49,156 nucleotides of DNA, from positions 1-49,156 of the forward strand of contig DJVJ01000016.1 of the NCBI GenBank assembly GCA_002441135.1. Reading direction: 5' to 3'. The DNA is from Caryophanales bacterium UBA6259 (lineage in GTDB: Bacteria > Bacillota > Bacilli > Tepidibacillales > Tepidibacillaceae). The position numbers were made by a program, and so were the translations under genes. Under the pieces are notes generated by a model. The model ran no database searches. It was given only the letters and a program-made list of their open reading frames with translations, and was not told the DNA's origin. Shown here piece by piece: positions 18,978 to 26,665 of the stretch (position 1 is the first letter of the stretch; the number at the start of each line of letters is the position of its first letter).

Positions 18978-19028
18978 ACCCCATTTCGTCACCATTTTAT
19001 ACCACTTTGCCCCACAATTCACCACTTT
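18978..19028 (-). promoter_or_regulatory. Candidate MraZ operator: five TGG boxes at about 10-bp spacing
   Basis: Reading the minus strand toward mraZ, TGG trinucleotides begin at offsets 5, 15, 25, 35 and 46 of a 51-bp stretch. The boxes read AAAGTGGTGA, ATTGTGGGGC, AAAGTGGTAT, AAAATGGTGA and CGAAATGGGG. Known MraZ sites are TGGGN repeats spaced 10 bp (E. coli) or AAAGTG-type repeats (Mycoplasma). The last box ends about 10 bp before the mraZ start codon and abuts its ribosome binding site. I could not assign -35/-10 elements with confidence in the AT-rich 19030-19110 segment. Confidence 0.7.
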
Positions 19029-19111
19029 TACTTTAATTATTCGTGAATAATATATAAATTCCTTCTATAAAAAAATTTTTTTTTGCAAAATTTTGGGTTT
19101 TAATAAAAAAA

Positions 19112-19158
19112 CAGGAGAAAAGACCTAAGTTAAAATAACTAAAAGGTCTTTTCTCCTG
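19112..19158 (-). terminator. Strong intrinsic terminator after the DUF84 gene
   Basis: A perfect 15-bp stem, CAGGAGAAAAGACCT/AGGTCTTTTCTCCTG, followed on the minus strand by TTTTTTTATT. It insulates the dcw cluster from upstream transcription, so mraZ needs its own promoter. Confidence 0.92.
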
Positions 19159-19190
19159 CTATAGTTAACAATACATTTTATGTAGATTTA

Positions 19191-19718
19191 TTAATCGTAC
19201 AGCTCTGGATTTAGAAAACGTGCAAATGAGCATAAAATTACATCTTTAAACATTTTACTCCGTGTAATATGGTTACTTGTTAAAACACCAATGGTTCCTT
19301 CGTGTTTTTTAATATCTTTTTTACCAATGATTTGATCAATTGCATTACCTAATTCATTGCCTTTTTTTAATATGTCAACAATCGGTTGAGGTAGTTCTAC
19401 TCGATGTCCTCCACCGATCCCAACATCGCCATTTTTAGAAACAACCGCACCCCAATTACAAACAAACATCCCGTATTCTGTTTCTACTACTCCACCTTCA
19501 AGCCCAATTCCATAGTCAAGCTGACTCATTTCACTCATCACTGCTTTGGCTCTATTGATGGCTCCTTTAATCGTTTCATTGTCAGAAAATGGCTGTTCTG
19601 ATACATGTGAAGGAACATCGAACGTAATTACCTCCGCGTTTAGCCCCATTTCTTCAAAGGCAAGCTTCACCGCTTCAACCTTTGCTGGATTTTTTGATCC
19701 TACACCAATTCTTAACAT
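19191..19718 (-). CDS. DUF84 family inosine/xanthosine triphosphatase-like protein
   Basis: A 175-residue protein of the YjjX/DUF84 family, an ITPase-fold phosphatase thought to remove non-canonical purine nucleotides (ITP, XTP). Visible signatures are the N-terminal GSKNPAKVEAV (about residues 7-17, phosphate binding), the conserved GIGLEGGV (about 71-78) and a C-terminal MFKDVILCSFARFLNPELY. The start ATG follows GAGGTG. It lies between ahbD and mraZ with terminators on both sides, so it is probably monocistronic or read through from ahbD. Substrate cannot be read from the sequence. Confidence 0.82.
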   Translation of the reverse strand: MLRIGVGSKNPAKVEAVKLAFEEMGLNAEVITFDVPSHVSEQPFSDNETIKGAINRAKAVMSEMSQLDYGIGLEGGVVETEYGMFVCNWGAVVSKNGDVGIGGGHRVELPQPIVDILKKGNELGNAIDQIIGKKDIKKHEGTIGVLTSNHITRSKMFKDVILCSFARFLNPELYD

Positions 19719-19806
19719 ACTACACCTCTTTATAATTATTTAATTGAACAGTCTCATTGATTAACAGTATATTATCCCACTTCTTACTTCGATATAAAAT
19801 CAAAGA

Positions 19807-19868
19807 ACTCCTTCGAATAGAGTGATCATCTAATATTTCTTGATGAAAACCGCTCTGCTCGAAGGAGT
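19807..19868 (-). terminator. Extended hairpin after ahbD
   Basis: ACTCCTTCGA (19807-19816) pairs with TCGAAGGAGT (19859-19868), continuing inward through AGAG/CTCT and TCATC/GATGA. The 3' side on the minus strand is TCTTTGATTTTATA, a modest U-tract. Probably the end of the ahbC-ahbD transcript. Confidence 0.6.
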
Positions 19869-19886
19869 AAATGTAGTTAATGTTTT

Positions 19887-20960
19887 TTAAATCGAAACGG
19901 ATGATGGTTGATAAATACAGTATGGCTCCTCAGCCATCATATTTCCTGTTTCATAATAAGCCCTTGCTCGACAACCCATACAAACATTTTGATATTCGCA
20001 AACTCCACATTTTCCTTCTAGCTGAGACTGATCCCGTAGCTTTAAAAATACCGGAGATTCATCCCAAATTTGCTGAACAGTTTGCTTTTTCACATCTCCT
20101 GCTTCTACTGGTAAATACCCACATGGCTGAACCTTCCCTTTATGGGATAGGAAGAAAACTCCGGTACCAGCTAAACAGCCTTTTGTCATTGCAGCCATTC
20201 CATGAGATTGAACAGTTACTTGTTCTCCTCGCTCTTTTGCTTTCTGTCTAATAATTCGATAGTAATGCGGTGCACAAGTTGCTTTTATTTCTAATGGAAC
20301 CTCTCTTGATTGTTCATAAAACCAGGATAATACTTCTTCATATTGTTCTGCAGGTAGCATCTGATTATCCGCTATTTGAATCCCACAGCCAACCGGAACA
20401 AGCATAAACAAGTGTAATGCTACTGCTTTTTGTTTAATTGCAAGGCTCAAAATATCTTCAATTTCATCCACATTATGCTTACTAATCGTAGTATTAAATT
20501 GTACATCGACACCAGCATCCTGCAAATACCTTGCCCCACGTAATGCCTGATCAAATGCCCCCTCAATTCCTCTGAATTGATCATGAGTCTCTTTTGTCGA
20601 TCCATCTAGACTAATGGAAACACGTCTAATCCCTATTTCTTTAATTCTTTTGGCATTTTCTTCAGTAATTAATGTGCCATTAGTTGCTAATGCCACCTTA
20701 ATACCTTTATCTACAGCATATGTAGCTATTTCAAAAAAATCTGGTCGGTATAAAGGCTCCCCACCGGTCAACACAAGAATTGGATCGTAGCTATCAGCAA
20801 TTTGATCAATAATATCAAAGGCTTCTGCAGTACTTAATTCTTCACTGTTACGATTTGGCTGTGCTGTAGCACGACAATGAACACATTTCAAATTACACCC
20901 TTCTGTTAATTCCCAGAAAATAAGTCTTGGTGTATACCCCTTTTGCCCCCTATGATGCAT
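19887..20960 (-). CDS. ahbD: Radical SAM heme synthase AhbD-like (NirJ2-like)
   Basis: A 357-residue radical SAM/SPASM protein. The N-terminal cluster motif CNLKCVHC supplies Cys22, Cys26 and Cys29. A cysteine-rich C-terminus (KCGVCEYQNVCMGCRARAYY, then a further Cys near 350) would hold auxiliary iron-sulfur clusters. The start resembles AhbD proteins (GYTPRLIFWELTEGCNLKC). AhbD converts iron-coproporphyrin III to heme by two oxidative decarboxylations in the siroheme-dependent route; the NirJ2 name is used in some Firmicutes. It lies 12 bp after ahbC, so they form an operon. No ahbA/B is in the window. Exact substrate specificity is inferred from family. Confidence 0.78.
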   Translation of the reverse strand: MHHRGQKGYTPRLIFWELTEGCNLKCVHCRATAQPNRNSEELSTAEAFDIIDQIADSYDPILVLTGGEPLYRPDFFEIATYAVDKGIKVALATNGTLITEENAKRIKEIGIRRVSISLDGSTKETHDQFRGIEGAFDQALRGARYLQDAGVDVQFNTTISKHNVDEIEDILSLAIKQKAVALHLFMLVPVGCGIQIADNQMLPAEQYEEVLSWFYEQSREVPLEIKATCAPHYYRIIRQKAKERGEQVTVQSHGMAAMTKGCLAGTGVFFLSHKGKVQPCGYLPVEAGDVKKQTVQQIWDESPVFLKLRDQSQLEGKCGVCEYQNVCMGCRARAYYETGNMMAEEPYCIYQPSSVSI

Positions 20961-20972
20961 TACTTTTTCCCC

Positions 20973-22148
20973 CTAAGCTAGGCCAATTTCTTCGTCTGTT
21001 AAATAACAAGCTGGATCAGATTCCCAGAAGTCTCCGGTAACCGCCTCTGCTCTAGGACGGAAATTCCCATTACAAACATCTAACCATTTACAAGAAGCGC
21101 ATCTACCTTTTAATAATGACTTACGGTCCTTTAATCCAACCAAGATTGGATGGTCACTGTTTGTCCAAATATCACCAAAGTGCTTTTCTCTCACATTGCC
21201 AAGAGTATGGTTTTGCGTAAATTGGTCTGGATGAACATATCCTTGGTAATCAATATTGGCAATTGCAATTCCAGAACGATTTCCACCATTACGTTGTAGC
21301 ATTTCCCAAATATATTCAGCTTGTGTAGGATTCGTTTCTTTTGTCTTTAAATATAAGTAAACAGCATCTGCATGATTATCAACAGTTAATATTTCCTTAT
21401 CTAAACCTTTTTCTTGGAACTCCAAGGTTCTATTCATAATAATATCTAGAGCATTTCTTGTTTCTTCATGTGTTAAATCATCCTTCACCATTTCACTGCC
21501 TCTACCTGAGTAGACAAGATGATAAAAACATGCTCTTGGAATATTTTCCTTTTCAATAAAGTCAAAAATTTGATTTAATTGTAAATGGTTATGCTTATTT
21601 ATTGTAAAACGAAGTCCCACCCTTTGATCCACTTCAATTAAGTTTTTAATTCCTTGAAGCGCTTTATCAAAGGCACCAGCAGATCGTCTAAATTCATCAT
21701 GCTTATCTCTGATCCCATCAAATGAGACCCCAACATAGCCAACTCCAATTTCTTTTACTTTTCTAGCAGTTTCCTTATCTATTAAAGTACCATTTGTAGA
21801 AAAAGTTACTCTTATACCTTTTTTAATAGAGTACTCTGCTAACTCCAAAATATCAGGTCGAATAAATGGTTCTCCACCAGATAACAATAATACAGGCACT
21901 TGGAAATCAGCTAACTGGTCAATCATTGTTTTTGCTTCTTCTGTTGTAAGTTCATTACTGTATTTTTTGTTTTCAGAACTAGAATAACAGTGAATACAGT
22001 TAAGGTTACAAGTTCTCGTTACATTCCAGACGACAACAGGTCCGTGATTTAAATGAGTACCATGAACTTTTCCTTTAGCTTCCTTACTATAACGTAGCTG
22101 ATCACCATAATTACTAGAATTATTCAATAGCTTACTTATCCCTATCAT
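20973..22148 (-). CDS. ahbC: Radical SAM 12,18-didecarboxysiroheme deacetylase AhbC-like (NirJ1-like)
   Basis: A 391-residue radical SAM protein with CNLNCIHC (Cys47, Cys51, Cys54), the GGEPFIRP motif and C-terminal cysteines in GRCASCKWLDVCNGNFRPRAEA and near DPACYL. The opening MIGISKLL...YGDQLRYS and PVVVWNVTRTC segments are characteristic of the NirJ1/AhbC branch. AhbC removes two acetate side chains from didecarboxysiroheme to give iron-coproporphyrin III. The alternative is a heme d1 pathway protein (NirJ), which is closely related. The AhbC-AhbD pairing favours protoheme synthesis. The upstream gap (22149-22282) is AT-rich with no confident promoter. Confidence 0.78.
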   Translation of the reverse strand: MIGISKLLNNSSNYGDQLRYSKEAKGKVHGTHLNHGPVVVWNVTRTCNLNCIHCYSSSENKKYSNELTTEEAKTMIDQLADFQVPVLLLSGGEPFIRPDILELAEYSIKKGIRVTFSTNGTLIDKETARKVKEIGVGYVGVSFDGIRDKHDEFRRSAGAFDKALQGIKNLIEVDQRVGLRFTINKHNHLQLNQIFDFIEKENIPRACFYHLVYSGRGSEMVKDDLTHEETRNALDIIMNRTLEFQEKGLDKEILTVDNHADAVYLYLKTKETNPTQAEYIWEMLQRNGGNRSGIAIANIDYQGYVHPDQFTQNHTLGNVREKHFGDIWTNSDHPILVGLKDRKSLLKGRCASCKWLDVCNGNFRPRAEAVTGDFWESDPACYLTDEEIGLA

Positions 22149-22282
22149 TCTGCATCTCTCCCAACGAAGTTTTTCTAAAATATTATTTTAAAAATTAAAG
22201 TGTTTTGTTTCCAAATATTATCTAAGTATTATTATAACTTAAGATTTTTAGAAATGGGCAACTTGAATGAAGAAAAAAACTT

Positions 22283-22654
22283 TTATTCTCTGAAAAAACT
22301 TACAATAAAAAAAATAAAATAAAAAAAACCAAAAGAGATAAAGCTCAATCTTGTAACAGCTTTAATCATACGCTTATAATCATTTTTTCCTTTGATTTTC
22401 CATTGTAAGAAACTGATTACAGCAGCAATGAATAAAACAGCTAGAATACTATACAAAATCCCGTACCTTATTTTAAAAATATAGTTTAGCTGTCCACTTA
22501 CTGCACTTATAAAAAGAACACTAGTTATATTAATAGTTAGATTTAGTGCTTTTTTTCTTTCCTTTATAAAAAAAAGGAGCAGATAATAGATAAAAAAGAA
22601 AGAGAGCAAAGGAATGGTTGCGATTAATGCATAAGTATTGATAATAAAATCCAT
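22283..22654 (-). CDS. DUF3397 family membrane protein
   Basis: A 123-residue integral membrane protein with four hydrophobic segments (about residues 6-29, 40-53, 62-85 and 103-121) and basic loops. Its size and topology, and its place directly downstream of panE, match the DUF3397 family that follows panE in many Bacillales. Function is unknown. The ATG is preceded by AGAGGTGA and lies 21 bp after panE, indicating co-transcription. In related genomes bshC usually follows; here ahbC follows after a 134-bp gap. Confidence 0.7.
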   Translation of the reverse strand: MDFIINTYALIATIPLLSFFFIYYLLLFFIKERKKALNLTINITSVLFISAVSGQLNYIFKIRYGILYSILAVLFIAAVISFLQWKIKGKNDYKRMIKAVTRLSFISFGFFYFIFFIVSFFRE

Positions 22655-22675
22655 ATTTTCACCTCTTATCGCTGG

Positions 22676-23581
22676 TTACCAAAGACTTTCTTTTCCTCTT
22701 ACAAGTTGGGCTAAAAGCTCTAAAGTAACTGGCTTTATTTGTCTTTTCTCACCAAGATAAACTATCTCAAAGGCTATTGCTTCAATCTCTGTTTTTTTCT
22801 TTATTTTGATATCCTGAAGCATCGAAGAATAGTTTTCAGAAGTCTTCTGACAAACCTGTTCTACAACCTTCTCCATATCTTCAACGAAGCTTATTCCTTC
22901 AGCATTAGCCACAGCTATTACTTCACCAACAATCTTTCTCATAATTGATTTGATAACTTCATTTTCTATTAATTGTCCATTTTTCACTTCATAAATTGCT
23001 GATAAAGGATTAATTGCTGCATTAATAATTAGCTTTCGCCAAACCTTTTCTAAAATATTTTCTGAATAAACTGTCTTAATTCCTGCCTCATTTAAAAAAT
23101 TTATAATCTGTTCAGGAATTTCATTTCCTTCTGTACTTCCGACATAAGTTTCACCAACCCCAGTATGGATAACATGGTTGTTGTTTTTCTTGTATGCCCC
23201 TTCAGTAGTAACCGCTAAATAAATCGGGTTCAAAGTCATTCTTTTTAATTGTTCATAATGACCTATTCCATTTTGAAATGCAATAATTTTTGTGTCCTTA
23301 CTAACCCATTGCGATAAAGATTTTTCTAAATGCTGCAAATGAGTTTGCTTTACCATTAAAAAAATCCAATCTATGTTTTCCTTTTTTTGATTCTCTGTAA
23401 GGACCTCAATATCAATTTTTTCTTTTAGCTCATCTTCTTCAAAAATTATTCCTTTTTCTCTTATTTTTTCTCTTTGCTGCTCTGTTCTAGCAATCAAATA
23501 ATACTGTGCATCTTTTCTTTTCTGAAGTTTGGATGCGAACATTAAACCTAAAGCACCAGCTCCAAGGATACCTACTTTCAT
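22676..23581 (-). CDS. panE: 2-dehydropantoate 2-reductase PanE
   Basis: NADPH-dependent ketopantoate reductase of pantothenate and CoA synthesis. The 301-residue product has an N-terminal Rossmann fold with GxGxxG in GILGAGALGLMF, the NADPH-side AFQNGIGHYEQL segment, and the catalytic-lysine helix VWRKLIINAAINPLSAI of the C-terminal domain. I chose the ATG at 23579-23581 behind AGGTGA rather than the GTG three codons upstream. It is the ylbQ position of B. subtilis, next to ylbP and gerR. The 218-bp gap to ylbP contains no gene. Confidence 0.88.
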   Translation of the reverse strand: MKVGILGAGALGLMFASKLQKRKDAQYYLIARTEQQREKIREKGIIFEEDELKEKIDIEVLTENQKKENIDWIFLMVKQTHLQHLEKSLSQWVSKDTKIIAFQNGIGHYEQLKRMTLNPIYLAVTTEGAYKKNNNHVIHTGVGETYVGSTEGNEIPEQIINFLNEAGIKTVYSENILEKVWRKLIINAAINPLSAIYEVKNGQLIENEVIKSIMRKIVGEVIAVANAEGISFVEDMEKVVEQVCQKTSENYSSMLQDIKIKKKTEIEAIAFEIVYLGEKRQIKPVTLELLAQLVRGKESLW

Positions 23582-23799
23582 TTTCTTCACCTTTTTTCCA
23601 AATGTTTTATCTTTTCTAAAAATTTTAAAAAAATTTAAGGAAAGTATACCTAACGTTATAGTTTTGTAGTATAATACTAATAAATAAGAAAATATAGAAT
23701 TTTTAAATATTTCTAATCATTTTACCACAAAAAAAACATTTTTCTTATCATACACTCATCTTAGACTTTATTTTTAAAATATTAAAGGGGGCGGTTTGA

Positions 23800-24261
23800 A
23801 TGAGTTTATCTAAAGTAGTACCTTTAAATGTCAATTATAAGACGATGGATGATTTTAAACAATTTAAGGAATATGGTTTAGAAGAGCTATCAATGCTTGA
23901 AGACCTACAAGAAAATTTGGTTGAAGATGAAGGAAACTCGCCATTTTATGGGGTATACGATGGAGAAAAATTAGTAGGAAGAATGAGCCTATATCGTATC
24001 AATCGTAAATATGATCCTTACTTTATTCCATCTCAAGATCATTATGAATTATTTAAATTAGAAGTTTTACCAGACTATAGAAATAAAGGTGTTGGCAAAC
24101 AGCTAGTACAATATGCTATGAGTCTAGGTTACCCTATTAAAACAAATGCTAGAAATTCTTCAGATAGCTTTTGGACCTCTATAGGGTTTAAGCCTGCTAA
24201 ATATGACTCTGCACGTGATAGAGGAGAAAACCCTTATCTATGGCATCCTGACGGAATATAA
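23800..24261 (+). CDS. ylbP: GNAT family N-acetyltransferase YlbP
   Basis: A 153-residue acetyltransferase-fold protein. The central LEVLPDYRNKGVGKQLVQYA segment (near residues 88-107) carries the acetyl-CoA-binding R-x-x-G-x-G/A signature. It starts with an ATG behind AAAGGGGGCGG. Position between panE and gerR, divergent from panE, matches ylbP of B. subtilis. The substrate is unknown. A bidirectional terminator lies just downstream. Confidence 0.8.
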   Translation: MSLSKVVPLNVNYKTMDDFKQFKEYGLEELSMLEDLQENLVEDEGNSPFYGVYDGEKLVGRMSLYRINRKYDPYFIPSQDHYELFKLEVLPDYRNKGVGKQLVQYAMSLGYPIKTNARNSSDSFWTSIGFKPAKYDSARDRGENPYLWHPDGI

Positions 24262-24269
24262 AAAATAGT

Positions 24270-24303
24270 AAAAAGCGAGATGAAAAAAATCATCTCGCTT
24301 TTT
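24270..24303. terminator. Bidirectional terminator between ylbP and gerR
   Basis: A perfect 14-bp stem, AAAAAGCGAGATGA/TCATCTCGCTTTTT, around a 6-A loop, with U-tracts available on both strands. It serves the convergent genes ylbP and gerR. Confidence 0.92.
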
Positions 24304-24312
24304 ATTTAACTA

Positions 24313-24987
24313 TTATTCAATTTCCGTTTTGATTTTGTCAATCCGTTCTAAATTTCCATTTGAATCCATTCTAAAGCGGGGTTTTTCAGTTGAAGCATCC
24401 TCTATAATTGATAATTTTCTTGCTCTATCAATAATCTGAATCAATGCTTTATAATCGTCATTTACAACCTTATAATCTGTTTCCATATAGCTTAACTTAT
24501 GCTTCATTTCACTATTTTCTTTTTGAACTTCTTCTAATAATCGCTTCTTCTCTTCTAGCTGTTTTTCCAACATTTTATTTTGTTTTGATAAATCCTGCAC
24601 TACTTGTCTTTGTTGCTTTAAAAATCGAATAATGTGATCAAAGGATATTTGTTCATTAGAAACCGTATCTTCTTGTGGTCCTAATTCATTACTGAATTCA
24701 ATCATTGGATTAAAATTCTCAGTATTTGTAATCTGCTGACTCGAAAAGGAACGATGGTACTTTCTTTTTTGCCTTTGAGCCTTTGCTATTTGAATAGCAG
24801 CTTCATATTTTTTGCGGATTAGGCTATTCCATCTAAAACCGCAAGCAGCAGCCGTTCTATTCAATTTAATTCCAATTTCTTCAAAAGCAGCTAATTGTGT
24901 ACTACCTTCACGGACATGTCTTAATACAACCTCCGCTAATAGCAAATCTTCATCTTCACTCCAAGCATCTTGTCTTGTTGTTGTCAT
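24313..24987 (-). CDS. gerR: RsfA/GerR family sporulation transcription factor
   Basis: A 224-residue protein with an N-terminal Myb/SANT-like DNA-binding domain (about residues 5-62, with WSEDEDLLLAEVVLRHVREG and the GFRWNSLIRKKY recognition helix) and a C-terminal coiled coil (about 128-190). This is the RsfA-family architecture. Location beside ylbP and panE matches ylbO, renamed gerR, a mother-cell regulator that represses sigma-E-dependent genes in B. subtilis. RsfA itself is a forespore paralogue. The start ATG follows a GGGGGGAT site. Confidence 0.83.
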   Translation of the reverse strand: MTTTRQDAWSEDEDLLLAEVVLRHVREGSTQLAAFEEIGIKLNRTAAACGFRWNSLIRKKYEAAIQIAKAQRQKRKYHRSFSSQQITNTENFNPMIEFSNELGPQEDTVSNEQISFDHIIRFLKQQRQVVQDLSKQNKMLEKQLEEKKRLLEEVQKENSEMKHKLSYMETDYKVVNDDYKALIQIIDRARKLSIIEDASTEKPRFRMDSNGNLERIDKIKTEIE

Positions 24988-25116
24988 TCAGGATCCCCCC
25001 GTAACCTTGAGTATTATATCTTTATGCCTTTTATAGATTTGATAGAATAATATCCTATTATTTTTATAACCAATCTAATAACGATTTAAACAACAGGGGG
25101 GATATTTATTATTTAA

Positions 25117-25869
25117 TTATTTTTTTGATGATAGGAATTTCTCAACTGCAATCTCATGCTCTTTTGATTCCCATAAATAGCTACATCTATTAATCTCTTT
25201 ATTTTGTAAACTTTTCATTTCTTCAAATTTACTTATATCATTTGCAGACTGGATATAAGATTTAATTGCTTCAAGGGAGAATGTATCAATCCTATTAGCA
25301 AAGTCTAACGTTTCTTCCAAACTCTCTACTATTCTATCGCTTATCCCATATTCTATAATTTTTTCAGCAGAAATCACTTCGCCTGTCAAAAGCAAGGACA
25401 AAGCTTTACTTCTACCAAGCTTTTGAATTAATCGTATACCTCCACCCCAACCTGTTGTCAGTCCTAAAGTAATCTGAATAAATCCAAGCTTAGCATTTGG
25501 GGTAATATAGCATATGTCACAGGCCAAAGCTAATTCTGCGCCTCCACCTAAAGCATAGCCATCAATATGAGCAATGGTTGGTTTACCTAAACTTTCAAGT
25601 TGTTGTAACAAACCTCCCATTTTGTTAAGCATAGGTTCGACTTGCTTTTGAGTCTTCATTCCATGAAATTCTGCTAAGTCTCCTCCAGAGGAAAAAGAAT
25701 TTGCAGATCCAGTAATGACAACTACTTTAATTTTTTCATCATTTTTCACTTCAGTAATTACTTGTTCAAATTCTTCCATCATTTTGCAGCTAATTGCATT
25801 TTTATAATGAGGTCTGTTTAGAGTAATTAACATAACCCCATTCTCCTGTTTGGTAATGATCGTTTCCAT
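25117..25869 (-). CDS. Enoyl-CoA hydratase/isomerase family protein
   Basis: A 250-residue crotonase-fold protein. Oxyanion-hole segments are visible: FSSGGDLAEF (about residues 59-68) and GYALGGGAELALACD (about 104-118). The first catalytic glutamate position (G-G-G-A-E) is present. The second acidic position of true hydratases falls in GLTTGWGGGIRL, where W and G occur instead of E, so the chemistry may be isomerase- or hydrolase-like rather than classical hydration. It stands alone on the minus strand between gerR and an Spx-like gene. Substrate unknown. Confidence 0.82.
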   Translation of the reverse strand: METIITKQENGVMLITLNRPHYKNAISCKMMEEFEQVITEVKNDEKIKVVVITGSANSFSSGGDLAEFHGMKTQKQVEPMLNKMGGLLQQLESLGKPTIAHIDGYALGGGAELALACDICYITPNAKLGFIQITLGLTTGWGGGIRLIQKLGRSKALSLLLTGEVISAEKIIEYGISDRIVESLEETLDFANRIDTFSLEAIKSYIQSANDISKFEEMKSLQNKEINRCSYLWESKEHEIAVEKFLSSKK

Positions 25870-25959
25870 TGTACCACCTCTATCTTTCTGCCAGTCATTA
25901 ATTCTATTCTTATATAATTCTCAACAAAATAAGATTTTCCTTTTTAATTTTTAATAGAA

Positions 25960-25991
25960 AAGGCGCTGTATTTTGTAAAATACAGCGCCTT
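25960..25991 (-). terminator. Intrinsic terminator after the Spx-like gene
   Basis: A perfect 15-bp stem, AAGGCGCTGTATTTT/AAAATACAGCGCCTT, with a 2-nt apex. It is followed on the minus strand by TTTTCTATT, 25 bp after the stop codon. Confidence 0.88.
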
Positions 25992-26016
25992 AAGTTTATA
26001 GCATTTGTTTATTTAA

Positions 26017-26376
26017 TTATGATGCAAAATACTGCTCTAGTGCTGGCTTATTATATCCAATCACTAAATTTTCATTATCCATAATAATTGGTTTTTTCAA
26101 GAGCTTTGGTTCTTTAGAAAGTATTTCTAACAGCTCACTTACCTTTAAGTCTTCAATCTCAACATCCAAGCTTTTAAAGTGTTGACTTCTTGTAGATAGT
26201 ATTTCATCTAAACCATTTTCTGTTTTCTTAATAATTTCCATTAGCTCGGCAACAGATGGCGGGTTTTTAAATAAGTGACGCTCTTCAAATGGTACACCTT
26301 GATCAATAAACCATTGTTTTGCCTTTCTGCAAGAAGTACAACTTGGGTATGTAAAGAATACCAACTTTTTATCCAT
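26017..26376 (-). CDS. Spx/MgsR/ArsC-family regulator
   Basis: A 119-residue thioredoxin-like protein of the ArsC/Spx family. It has the redox CxxC switch CTSC (Cys13, Cys16) and the conserved LLKKPIIMDNENLVIGYN segment near residues 91-108. Spx and MgsR bind the RNA polymerase alpha C-terminal domain and switch on thiol and general stress genes. The opening VFFTYPSCTSCRKAK is closer to MgsR than to Spx, but I cannot separate them firmly. It is divergent from the winged-helix gene at 26666 and has a consensus promoter with an overlapping dyad. Confidence 0.8.
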   Translation of the reverse strand: MDKKLVFFTYPSCTSCRKAKQWFIDQGVPFEERHLFKNPPSVAELMEIIKKTENGLDEILSTRSQHFKSLDVEIEDLKVSELLEILSKEPKLLKKPIIMDNENLVIGYNKPALEQYFAS

Positions 26377-26516
26377 TTTAAATCCTCTCCTCTTCTTTTT
26401 AAATAATTTTGATTTTTAATTCCTATTTTTTTCACCTTTTATTTCGTGTTGTATTTAAATTTTTCTAGAAACAGTTTCATAAACTTTATTGGTTGACTAA
26501 TCCTTTTGTCACCATA

Positions 26517-26546
26517 ATTATATTATTTAACTATTAACTATGTCAA
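26517..26546 (-). promoter_or_regulatory. Sigma-A promoter of the Spx-like gene
   Basis: On the minus strand TTGACA (26541-26546), an 18-bp spacer and TATAAT (26517-26522) match consensus exactly. The predicted leader is about 135 nt and ends in GAGGAGAGGA before the start codon. The leader also contains a small dyad GAAAC-T-GTTTC. Confidence 0.7.
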
Positions 26547-26550
26547 TAGT
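26530..26550. promoter_or_regulatory. Operator-like dyad overlapping the -35 box
   Basis: Perfect inverted repeat ACTATT-N9-AATAGT, centred on the -35 element of the Spx-like gene and flanked by a near-symmetric TTAA on each side. It is positioned to block RNA polymerase. The divergent winged-helix regulator is the obvious candidate ligand, but this is inference. Confidence 0.45.
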
Positions 26551-26600
26551 GTTAATTAATTTTTTCCATTATTTTTTTTAAAATATTTAGGAAGATATCC

Positions 26601-26635
26601 TTGACATTTACTCTTCAACTTATTTGTAATATAAT
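26601..26635 (+). promoter_or_regulatory. Promoter of the winged-helix regulator
   Basis: Two overlapping readings exist: TTGACA (26601-26606) with an 18-bp spacer to TGTAAT, or TTTACT (26607-26612) with a 17-bp spacer to TATAAT (26630-26635). Either gives a leader of about 25 nt ending in GAAAGGGGA before the start codon. Confidence 0.6.
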
Positions 26636-26665
26636 GAATATGAAAATCGTAGAAAGGGGATTTCA

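Noticed and set aside
22225..22262. TATAAT-containing promoter or an FNR/Rex site before ahbC
   Set aside because: A TATAAT exists on the minus strand but the best -35 (TTGCCC) is at 19-bp spacing, and no FNR or Rex palindrome is present; too weak to call.
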